Origin: Clostridiales bacterium
GTDB taxonomy: Bacteria > Bacillota_A > Clostridia > Oscillospirales > Oscillospiraceae
Reading direction: 5' to 3'
Length of the DNA: 26,372 nt
Assembly (NCBI GenBank): GCA_022777455.1
Contig: JALFGI010000140.1
Span: 1-26,372, forward strand
Shown: one piece after another, positions 15,718-22,744 of the stretch
How positions within the stretch are numbered: the first letter of the stretch is position 1
Layout of the letters: each line of letters opens with the position of its first letter
Notes under the pieces: model-generated
What the model saw: only the letters and a program-made list of their open reading frames with translations
Databases searched by the model: none
What the model was told of the DNA's origin: nothing
Made by a program: the position numbers and the translations under genes

Positions 15718-17405
15718 GTTACCACGCCCTCTCTTTCCATCACCGGGAACCAGATCCGGGCCAGGATGGTTCCATGGTCCGTCTCTTCCACGGTGAGCTT
15801 TCCGTCGCCGCCGTAGATCAGCTTCAGCCGCCGGTGGACATTGCGCAGTCCCACCTGGCCCCGGCCTTCTTCACTGCCGGAGAGCAGCAGGCGGATCATT
15901 TCCCGGTCCGCATCGGTCATCTGACCGTCGTGCTCCACCTCCAGGAAAATCCGGTTTTCCCGGCGGTAGGCCCGCACCCACAGGTTTCCGCCCCGGCGGG
16001 CGGTCATATCATGCTCCACCGCGTTTTCCACAATGGGCTGCAAAATCAGCCGGGGGATGGTGGTTTCCAGAAGGGTCTGGTCGATTTCCTGATACACATG
16101 GAACCCCTCTCCCAGCCGTTCCCGGATGATGTACAAATAGGCCTCCACATAACCCAATTCTTCTTTCAGGGGGATCTGGGTGCGGCCATCCCGGTCCAGC
16201 GCCGCATTCAGCATGGTGGACAGGGCCTCGATCATGGCACTGACCCGGTCATTTCCCTCAAGCCGGGCCTCCCAGTTGATGATTTCCAGAGTATTGTTCA
16301 GGAAATGGGGGTTGATCTGAGATTGCAGGGCCTTGATCTGCGCCCGCTGCGCCGCCTGCTGCTCCTGATAGGAGCGGTCAAACTGGCTTTTCATCTCCGC
16401 AGACATGGCGTTGAAGTGGGAATAAAGCTTCTCAAATTCCGCATTGGGGGGCTTCTGGTCGATTTGGTAGCCCCGCTGCCCGGACTGAACCCGCAGATTG
16501 GCTTTTGCCAGGGTCTCGATGGGCCGGGAAAGATGGTGCTGGAACAGGGCAATCACCACAATGAGCATGGGAAGCACCATCAGCGCCACCGCGCAGGCCG
16601 CCCAGGAGAGCCAGGGGTTTTCTCCCCAAAGGTCATACTCCTCCAGCTCCGCCGTAAAGGAAAACCGATGCCCATCCACATCCGCTTCATAACGGATATC
16701 CCCCTGGCCGCTTTCCGCCAGAACCAGAGCATTCTGTTCGTCCAGATAAAACAGGATATCATCCACGGTCAGCCGGATATCATGGATCCGGGGAATGGAA
16801 TACAGGGACTGAAACACCGCGGAGGGTTCCAATACCATCACCACGGAGGCATAGGGCTCGAAATGGCTGTCCAGCAGATTCCGGGCCATATACAGATTTC
16901 CCTCCAGCAACAAAAAACAGATATCCGTATCCGCGTTCGCCATTCGTTCCAGAATCATTGCCTCACTGTCCCGGCAGGCCTGCAAAAGATCATACCCTGC
17001 GGTGCCGCTGCTGAGCTGGTAGGCATCCACGTCCACATTCTTATCCCAGAAGCTGATGAACACCGCCTTGTAATTATCCCCCCGGGAATAATTCTGGCTG
17101 AGATAATCGTTGATGCTGCGGTAGAGGGCGGCACTGTCACCGCTCTGCTGATAGCTGCGGTAGGCGCTGCGGACGATGCCGTCGTAGGACATGGTTTTGG
17201 AGTCATTGACCACATCCTCCAGCTGCAAGCGTACCTGGCGGAGAGCATATTCCGCGCTGGCCGCAATCTCCTGCTGCACACTGCGGCGGTAATTGTCCCC
17301 AAAGAGGACACCGGCCAGGGTGACAATGATGATGATGGGCACCAGCCAGCAGATCACAATGGTCATCATGAGGCCCAGTTTCAGGGATATTTTCGGTTTC
17401 GCCAT
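15714..17405 (-). CDS. Sensor histidine kinase, YesM/LytS-like (His_kinase PF06580 type)
   Basis: This 563-residue membrane kinase has TM1 at about residues 12-35, an extracytoplasmic sensor region of about 225 residues, TM2 at about 266-290 and a HAMP linker. The dimerisation motif INPHFLNN holds phospho-acceptor His367. The ATPase domain has an N-box (QPIVENAVEHD) and a GQVGLRNVHRRL G2-like box. The G1 region reads HDGQMTDAD where the family usually has DNGxGM, so it is degenerate. The start at 17405 has GGGGGAGGA upstream and a good promoter. The stop overlaps the lipoprotein start, which suggests joint sensing. Confidence 0.93.
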   Translation of the reverse strand: MAKPKISLKLGLMMTIVICWLVPIIIIVTLAGVLFGDNYRRSVQQEIAASAEYALRQVRLQLEDVVNDSKTMSYDGIVRSAYRSYQQSGDSAALYRSINDYLSQNYSRGDNYKAVFISFWDKNVDVDAYQLSSGTAGYDLLQACRDSEAMILERMANADTDICFLLLEGNLYMARNLLDSHFEPYASVVMVLEPSAVFQSLYSIPRIHDIRLTVDDILFYLDEQNALVLAESGQGDIRYEADVDGHRFSFTAELEEYDLWGENPWLSWAACAVALMVLPMLIVVIALFQHHLSRPIETLAKANLRVQSGQRGYQIDQKPPNAEFEKLYSHFNAMSAEMKSQFDRSYQEQQAAQRAQIKALQSQINPHFLNNTLEIINWEARLEGNDRVSAMIEALSTMLNAALDRDGRTQIPLKEELGYVEAYLYIIRERLGEGFHVYQEIDQTLLETTIPRLILQPIVENAVEHDMTARRGGNLWVRAYRRENRIFLEVEHDGQMTDADREMIRLLLSGSEEGRGQVGLRNVHRRLKLIYGGDGKLTVEETDHGTILARIWFPVMEREGVVT

Positions 17406-17434
17406 TGTCCTCCCCCCTCTCGTTGTTGGAAATC

Positions 17435-17463
17435 ATTGTATCACATATCGCTTGGTAATTCAA
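17435..17463 (-). promoter_or_regulatory. Sigma-A promoter of the kinase/lipoprotein/regulator operon
   Basis: On the minus strand TTGAAT (17458-17463) and TACAAT (17435-17440) are 17 bases apart, with TGA directly before the -10 as an extended element. The predicted start lies about 24 bases before the ATG. It should give steady expression of the sensor system. Confidence 0.8.
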
Positions 17464-17534
17464 ACAGGCCCGCCCGAATTGGACAGGCCCACAGCATGAT
17501 GAAATTCTAATCACCGGTTTCAGCGTCAAACAGA

Positions 17535-17825
17535 TAAATTGTAATTTGGCGGGTGCAAATGACATCCACGCCACCGTAGGGGCGGCTACCAGCCGCCCGC
17601 GCAGTACAAGCCAAAAATGATGAACCGGGTTGGGCGAATTCCCACAGCACCACGATAAAACTGTAGGGGAGGCTCGCAGCCTCCCGCGCGGTACAAACCT
17701 ACAATAACGAATCAGATTGGGCGAATTCGTACTGTGTCGGACGTGGTACCATTCAACCAAGCACGCGGTTCCGTTACGTTGCGGGCGGCCGCCCCTACGG
17801 TGGCGTAATCGATAAACTACAATTT
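17535..17825. repeat. MITE-like repeat, copy C (different interior, shared tips)
   Basis: The left tip, TAAATTGTAATTTGGCGGG at 17535-17553, is identical to that of copy B. The right tip (AAACTACAATTT, 17814-17825) is its near complement. The interior is unrelated to copies A, B and D. It has a perfect 19-bp inverted repeat (17568-17586 with 17788-17806, containing CCACCGTAGGGGCGG). It also has two tandem copies of an 87-base unit starting at 17576 and 17663, each with a hairpin (GGCGGCT-ACC-AGCCGCC; GGGAGGCT-CGC-AGCCTCCC) and the shared word GGGCGAATTC. It lies between the mutase stop and the kinase promoter and encodes no protein. Confidence 0.8.
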
Positions 17826-17849
17826 GCCTTTGGGTTTGGGATTTCACAA

Positions 17850-19262
17850 TTACAGCTCCAGCAGCTCCCGCCAGCGGCGGATATAATCCCGGGCCTGCTG
17901 CCGGGTGGCTGCTTCCGCTGCCATGCGGAGCAGGGGCTCCGTTCCGGAGAAGCGGCAGATCACCCAGCTTCCGTCCGCAAAATAGATCTTGCAGCCGTCC
18001 TCCCGGTTGATCCGCACCACCCCGTCCCCAAAATCCGGTGTCCGGAGCTTTTCAAATACCAGGCTCTGAAGCTCCCGCTTTCTTTCCGGGGTCATGGTGA
18101 AGGCGGCATCCTCATAGCAGAGCATCCCGTATTTTTCCGTGATCTCCCGGTAGAGCTGGGCCACGGTTTTTCCCGTCACCGCCAGCATTTCCACCAGCAG
18201 CGCCGCAGCGTAGATGCCGTCCTTTCCCGGAATGTGCCCCTTCACCGCCATGCCGCCGGAGGATTCCCCGCCGATGATGGCATCGGTCTCGGCCATTTTC
18301 GCGGAAATATACTTAAAGCCCACCGGCACCTCGTAACAAACTTCCCCGAAATCCGCCGCCACCCGGTCCAGCAGATGGGTGGTGGAATTGTTGCGGACGC
18401 AGGGGCCCTTCCAGCCCCGATAGTTCAGCAGGTAATAGTACAGCAGCACCAGCAGCGTGTTGGCATGGAGATAATTGCCATGCTCATCGATGACGCCCAG
18501 CCGGTCCGCGTCTCCGTCGGTGGCAATGCCCAGATTGCACCGGTTGTCCACCACATAGGTGGCAAGCATCCGCAGCGTTTCCTCGCTGGGAGCGGGCATT
18601 CTTCCGCCAAAGAGGGTGTCGTGCTGATCGTGGATCATGTCCACGTCGCACCGGCAGGTCAGCAGCAATGTGCGCAGGCAGTTGCAGCTGACACCATACA
18701 TGGGGTCAATGGCGATTCGCAGCCGGGAACGCCGGATGGCGCCGGTATCGATCATCTGCAGGATGCTGTCGATATACTCGTTGAAGGGATACCCCTCCCG
18801 GATTTTTCCCGCTGCCAGGGCATCGCCGTAGGGGATGCTTTTCACATCCTGTGGCCGCAGCTTTTCGATCTCCGCCTCGATCTTCCCGGTGACGGTGAGA
18901 TCCGCGTCCCGGCCGCCGAAGGTGAAGATTTTGATGCCATTGTAGATGGCCGGGTTGTGGCTGGCGGTGATGGCCAGACCGTAGGGCAAACCCATCTGCT
19001 TCACCGTGAACATGATCAGCGGCGTGGGGACGGAGCGGTTGATCACATAGGGACGGAACCCGTGCCCCGCCAGCACCTCCGCTGCCCAGAACATGGCTTC
19101 CTTTGACAGAAAGCGCCGGTCGTAGCCCAGGCAGATGGTGGCGCCAACCTGACCTTCGGCTTCCATCAGCGCGCACAGCCCCGCCGTGACCAGACGGATG
19201 TTTTCCTTGGTAAATTCGTCGGCAATAATGGCCCGCCAGCCGCCGGTTCCAAATTTGATCAT
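17850..19262 (-). CDS. Phosphohexomutase (phosphoglucomutase/phosphomannomutase family)
   Basis: This 470-residue cytosolic enzyme of the alpha-D-phosphohexomutase superfamily moves phosphate between C1 and C6 of a hexose. It has catalytic Ser101 in TASHNP, the metal loop DGDADR at 249-254, the sugar-binding loop GGESSGG near 333-339 and the phosphate loop RFSGTEP near the C-terminus. The start at 19262 has GGGAGAA upstream. It lies 23 bases after the GH94 gene, so it should use the sugar 1-phosphate made by that enzyme. Substrate (Glc-1-P, GlcNAc-1-P or Man-1-P) cannot be read from these motifs. Confidence 0.94.
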   Translation of the reverse strand: MIKFGTGGWRAIIADEFTKENIRLVTAGLCALMEAEGQVGATICLGYDRRFLSKEAMFWAAEVLAGHGFRPYVINRSVPTPLIMFTVKQMGLPYGLAITASHNPAIYNGIKIFTFGGRDADLTVTGKIEAEIEKLRPQDVKSIPYGDALAAGKIREGYPFNEYIDSILQMIDTGAIRRSRLRIAIDPMYGVSCNCLRTLLLTCRCDVDMIHDQHDTLFGGRMPAPSEETLRMLATYVVDNRCNLGIATDGDADRLGVIDEHGNYLHANTLLVLLYYYLLNYRGWKGPCVRNNSTTHLLDRVAADFGEVCYEVPVGFKYISAKMAETDAIIGGESSGGMAVKGHIPGKDGIYAAALLVEMLAVTGKTVAQLYREITEKYGMLCYEDAAFTMTPERKRELQSLVFEKLRTPDFGDGVVRINREDGCKIYFADGSWVICRFSGTEPLLRMAAEAATRQQARDYIRRWRELLEL

Positions 19263-19285
19263 GCTTCTCCCTCTCTTTTCCTGAA

Positions 19286-21667
19286 TTACCCCATGGTAAC
19301 CTTCACTTCACTGACACTTCCCACCGGCATCACCGGCACGCTGTCCACCGGTCTGCCGTCCACGGTGATGGAGACCACGCCCTTTTCCACCCCCTGAGGA
19401 TTCAGCACCTGAATGCGGTACTCCGCCCCACGCCAGGAGCGTACCACGGAAAATTCCTTCCAGTCGGCGGGAATGCAGGGGTCAATGACCAGACCGTCAA
19501 AGTCCGGCCGGATGCCAAGCAAATACTGGGTGGCCGCGTAATAGGCCCAGCCGGAGGAGCCCGTCATAAACGGATGCCTTGCCCGGCCGAAGGCGGTGTG
19601 GTCCCGGCCCACCACAAACTGGCAGTAGGAATAGGGCTCGGATTCCCGGATTTCAATTTTGTCGTTTTGCAGGGCAGGACACAGGGCATTGTAAAATTTC
19701 ATGGCACGGCTGCCCCGGCCCAGGATGGCCTCGGCGCACCAGGCCCAGGGGTTGGGATGGCTGAAAATGGCGCCGTTTTCCTTCAGCCCCGGATACACCC
19801 GGGTCACAAAGCCGATTCCGTCGTCCCGCTGGGTATAGCAGGGGGCATTGAGCATCAAGCCGTATTCCGTGAACAGGTACTCGTCCACCGCGTCCATGGC
19901 GGAAAGGCCCCGCTCCCGGTCCGCAACCCCGCTGAGCACCGCCCAGGTGTTGCACTCCATGTGGACCTTTCCTTCCTTGTCCTGTTGGGTGCCGATCTTC
20001 CGGTTGTCGGCGGTGATGCCCCGGATGTACCATTTTCCGTCCCACAGCACCCGCTGGCAGACCTCCTTCACCTGCTTGCCCATTTCCTCGTACCGGGCGG
20101 CATCCTCCCTCCGTCCCAGCCGGCGGGCCAGGGCCACAAAATTGCCGATGGCCCAGTGGTGCAGGAAGCTAACCATGGCACTCTCGCCGCCGCCCAGGTT
20201 CAGGCAGTCGTTCCAGTCTGCCCGCAAGCCCTTGCAGATGCCGTTGATGCCCACCTCCCGGGCGGAGAAATCCAGAATCTTTTTCATATGCTCGTAGACC
20301 GTCCCCTCACCCCCGTCGGCGTAGGTGACGACCTGGTCAATAAAGCCGTAATCACCGGTCTCCCGGACATACTGGACAATGGAGGACACCAGCCACAGGG
20401 CATCGTCGGCGCAGGCATCCTTCAGACCGTGGACGATCTGGCTTTTATCCGGGGTTGGAATCACGGTGGGCGACTTGAAATCCGTCTGGGGCGCCTGGGG
20501 CTCAAACCACCGAGGCTCGAACAAGTGCAAGCCGTAGCCCTCCTTTGTCAGGGCCCGGAGCAGCTCAATCATGCGGCTGCGGCATTTATCCGGGTTGGAG
20601 TGGGGCACCATCATGGCATCCTGGGCCGTATCCCGGTAACCCAGGCCCACCCGGCCGCCCACCTCGATAAATGAGGTGAACCGGGAGAACATCACGTTGA
20701 TCTCGCTCTGGTACAGATTCCAGATATTCAGCTCCGTGTTCATTCCCTGGTTGGGGGTGGACACCTGGAGGCAGCTCAGCTTCTCATCCCAGAACTTCGC
20801 CGTGCGGGCAAAATCCTCGTCCGCCTTGACGGCGGTGTATTTCCGCCGCATCCGCTTGCCCTCTTCCAGGCCGCCTTCGCCCAGCAGATAAATCAGGCGG
20901 GCTTCCTCCCCGGGCTGAAGCTCCAGGGTCTTTTTCAGGCAGCCGCAGTGGTTGCCGCCCCTCTCGAAACTGCCGCCGCAGTGGCCGGTCTCCACGGCGA
21001 TGGGGTTTCGCTCCGTGCGGTAAGGGCCGATGAATTTATCCCGCAGGCAATCGAAGCCGTCGGGGGTAAAATCCGAGGTGAAGAACTGGTAGCCGTCCTC
21101 TTCATAATAGAGGTCATGCTCGATGACCCCGTCCTCATACCGGCTGCCGGCGGCATACAGGCTCATCTGGAAATTCTGATTGTCCATGGCCACATGATGG
21201 AAGCTGAATTCCAGATAAGAAAATACCGAAAGCTTCCGGGGGCGGTCGGAATCGTTGCGCAATCTGACATCCCAGATTTCCACCGGGTCATCCATGGCAA
21301 CATACAGCTTCTGCTCCGCGTCGATGCCGGAATAATCACAGTGATATTTAATATAGCTCAGGCCATGGCGGCAGGAATAGTGCTCCCTGGGCTTGCCCAC
21401 CGGCTGCCAGGAAACCGTCCAGTAGTCCCCGGTGTCATCGTCCCGCAGGTACACATAGTGACCTGGGCCATCCATGGGCACGCCGTTGGGACGGAAGCGG
21501 GTGATCCGGTGGTATTCAGAGGACTTGTACAGCAGGTAGCCCCCTGCGGTGTGGTTGAACACACCGTACATATCCTTCAGGCCGATATAGTTGGTCCAGG
21601 AAACCGGCAAATCCACCCGATCGATGACATATTCCCGGTTTGCATTGTCAAAATATCCATAACGCAT
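19286..21667 (-). CDS. GH94 disaccharide phosphorylase, N,N'-diacetylchitobiose phosphorylase-like
   Basis: This 793-residue cytosolic enzyme splits a beta-linked disaccharide with phosphate into a sugar 1-phosphate and a free sugar. The beta-sandwich N-terminal domain (MRYGYFDNANREYVI), the alpha/alpha barrel and the C-terminal domain are all present. The general acid is one of the aspartates (484, 487) in RADWNDCLN; phosphate-site motifs SHPNPWAW and TGSSGWAYY are present. The segments SSEYHRITRFRPN and GHYVYLRDDDTGDYW recall Vibrio chitobiose phosphorylase more than cellobiose phosphorylase (from memory, not a search). The start at 21667 follows AGGAGG. It forms an operon with the phosphohexomutase. 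No signal peptide is seen, so its substrate must be imported. Confidence 0.9.
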   Translation of the reverse strand: MRYGYFDNANREYVIDRVDLPVSWTNYIGLKDMYGVFNHTAGGYLLYKSSEYHRITRFRPNGVPMDGPGHYVYLRDDDTGDYWTVSWQPVGKPREHYSCRHGLSYIKYHCDYSGIDAEQKLYVAMDDPVEIWDVRLRNDSDRPRKLSVFSYLEFSFHHVAMDNQNFQMSLYAAGSRYEDGVIEHDLYYEEDGYQFFTSDFTPDGFDCLRDKFIGPYRTERNPIAVETGHCGGSFERGGNHCGCLKKTLELQPGEEARLIYLLGEGGLEEGKRMRRKYTAVKADEDFARTAKFWDEKLSCLQVSTPNQGMNTELNIWNLYQSEINVMFSRFTSFIEVGGRVGLGYRDTAQDAMMVPHSNPDKCRSRMIELLRALTKEGYGLHLFEPRWFEPQAPQTDFKSPTVIPTPDKSQIVHGLKDACADDALWLVSSIVQYVRETGDYGFIDQVVTYADGGEGTVYEHMKKILDFSAREVGINGICKGLRADWNDCLNLGGGESAMVSFLHHWAIGNFVALARRLGRREDAARYEEMGKQVKEVCQRVLWDGKWYIRGITADNRKIGTQQDKEGKVHMECNTWAVLSGVADRERGLSAMDAVDEYLFTEYGLMLNAPCYTQRDDGIGFVTRVYPGLKENGAIFSHPNPWAWCAEAILGRGSRAMKFYNALCPALQNDKIEIRESEPYSYCQFVVGRDHTAFGRARHPFMTGSSGWAYYAATQYLLGIRPDFDGLVIDPCIPADWKEFSVVRSWRGAEYRIQVLNPQGVEKGVVSITVDGRPVDSVPVMPVGSVSEVKVTMG

Positions 21668-21706
21668 AGAAATACCTCCTGCATATTTAGGCATCATCAC
21701 AGCTTA

Positions 21707-21737
21707 AGTATATCGAAAGTCCCTCCTTTTGAAAAGG
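21707..21737 (-). promoter_or_regulatory. Promoter and small palindrome of the GH94-mutase operon
   Basis: On the minus strand TTTTCA (21730-21735) and TATACT (21707-21712) are 17 bases apart. A 13-bp palindrome, CCTTTTGAAAAGG (21725-21737), covers the -35 and could be an operator. The predicted leader is about 35 bases and ends in AGGAGG before the ATG. Confidence 0.6.
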
Positions 21738-21823
21738 GCTAAAAATGTATCTTCTTGTCTGTGGTTGTACTTTTGCTCCAAGGAAAGGGCGATTCTTCGG
21801 TTTTCACATCCCGCAGAAGGAGA

Positions 21824-21857
21824 GAAAAATGCCGTGCCCCTGTCCGGAGCACGGCAT
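21824..21857 (-). terminator. Terminator of the TRIC-type membrane protein gene
   Basis: A 9-bp stem (ATGCCGTGC / GCACGGCAT on either side of an 11-nt loop) is followed on the minus strand by TTTTTC. It lies just past the stop at 21863 and insulates the GH94 promoter downstream. Confidence 0.85.
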
Positions 21858-21862
21858 ACCTT

Positions 21863-22519
21863 TTATTTTGCATCTTCGTCCATCTTCACCTTGGGAAGAT
21901 TCCACCGGAAATGGGCTGCCAGAAAACGCAGAACCGGCACCAGCAGGAAGCCTCCCAGCATGGCAATTTGCTCTGATCCAAACAGCCGCAGCAGCGCCAC
22001 CATCAGCACCGCCCCGGCAATGGCCGCCACGGCATAGACGTGCTTCCGGAAAATATCCGGGGTCTGGCCGGCCAGCACATCCCGCAGGGCACCGCCCCCC
22101 ACGGCGGTCATAAAGCCCAAAAAGCAGATTAAGAATTCATTGTCCTCATAGCCCATGGCGATGCCCGCCATCACGCCGTCCACAGTAAAGGCTGCCAGGC
22201 CCAGGGAATCAAACCAGAAGAGCAGCTTGTCGTACAGTGAGGCCACCTTTCGGGGCATGTGCCGGTGCAAATACATCAGAAGGAACACCACATTGGCCAC
22301 CACAATGGCCACCATCACAAAAAAGGGATTGCGGAACATCTGAGGAGGAATGCTGCCGATGATCAGATCCCGCATCAAGCCGCCGCCGCAGGCAGTGGTG
22401 ACCGCGAGAACATTCACGCCGAAAATATCCATCCCCTTGCGGATGCCCACAAAGGCACCGGAAATGGCAAAGGCAATGGTTCCAATCAGATCAAACAGAA
22501 ACAGCATTGACCAAGGCAT
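21863..22519 (-). CDS. TRIC/UPF0126 family membrane protein
   Basis: This 218-residue integral membrane protein of about seven helices carries the duplicated motif GGGLMRD and GGGALRD, one per half. That pattern is typical of the UPF0126/TRIC family, which includes prokaryotic trimeric cation channels. The start at 22519 (MPWSMLFLF) is chosen because GGGAGGA lies 8 bases upstream; the ATG at 22534 overlaps that site. It is a single-gene unit with its own promoter and terminator, divergent from glmS. The ion or solute moved is not known from sequence. Confidence 0.92.
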   Translation of the reverse strand: MPWSMLFLFDLIGTIAFAISGAFVGIRKGMDIFGVNVLAVTTACGGGLMRDLIIGSIPPQMFRNPFFVMVAIVVANVVFLLMYLHRHMPRKVASLYDKLLFWFDSLGLAAFTVDGVMAGIAMGYEDNEFLICFLGFMTAVGGGALRDVLAGQTPDIFRKHVYAVAAIAGAVLMVALLRLFGSEQIAMLGGFLLVPVLRFLAAHFRWNLPKVKMDEDAK

Positions 22520-22549
22520 GGCTTTTCCTCCCAATGGGAATGATGTTAT

Positions 22550-22578
22550 ATTATAGCATGGCGCTTGTTTAAATGCAA
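22550..22578 (-). promoter_or_regulatory. Sigma-A promoter of the TRIC-type gene
   Basis: On the minus strand TTGCAT (22573-22578) and a perfect TATAAT (22550-22555) are 17 bases apart. The predicted leader is about 25 bases. Confidence 0.85.
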
Positions 22579-22671
22579 CCGACGGGTGACGGTTTCCTTC
22601 AAAAAGAGCTTTCGGCGCCTTGTTACAAAAGGGATAATTTAAAAAGATACAAATACTGTTGAAAATGATAC

Positions 22672-22700
22672 TTGACAGAGATGAATGTCAAAGCTATTAT
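22672..22700 (+). promoter_or_regulatory. Sigma-A promoter of glmS with overlapping inverted repeat
   Basis: TTGACA (22672-22677) and TATTAT (22695-22700) are 17 bases apart. The -35 hexamer is also the left half of an inverted repeat, TTGACA-N8-TGTCAA (22672-22691), which could bind a dimeric regulator. The predicted leader is only about 38 nt, too short for a glmS ribozyme. Confidence 0.87.
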
Positions 22701-22744
22701 GAAATGAAAAATCCAATCTCTGTCTGGAAAGAGAGGTTATCTTT

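Noticed and set aside
15774..17510. Long plus-strand open frame (578 codons) opposite the sensor kinase
   Set aside because: It is the antisense shadow of a clear kinase gene in GC-rich DNA, has no ribosome binding site or family signature, and is low-complexity.
17576..17760. CRISPR-like tandem repeat inside copy C
   Set aside because: There are only two diverged 87-base units, with internal hairpins and no short identical repeats or cas genes.
22579..22744. glmS ribozyme
   Set aside because: The strong promoter at 22672-22700 leaves too little leader, and I could not find the ribozyme's core pairing upstream of the gene.
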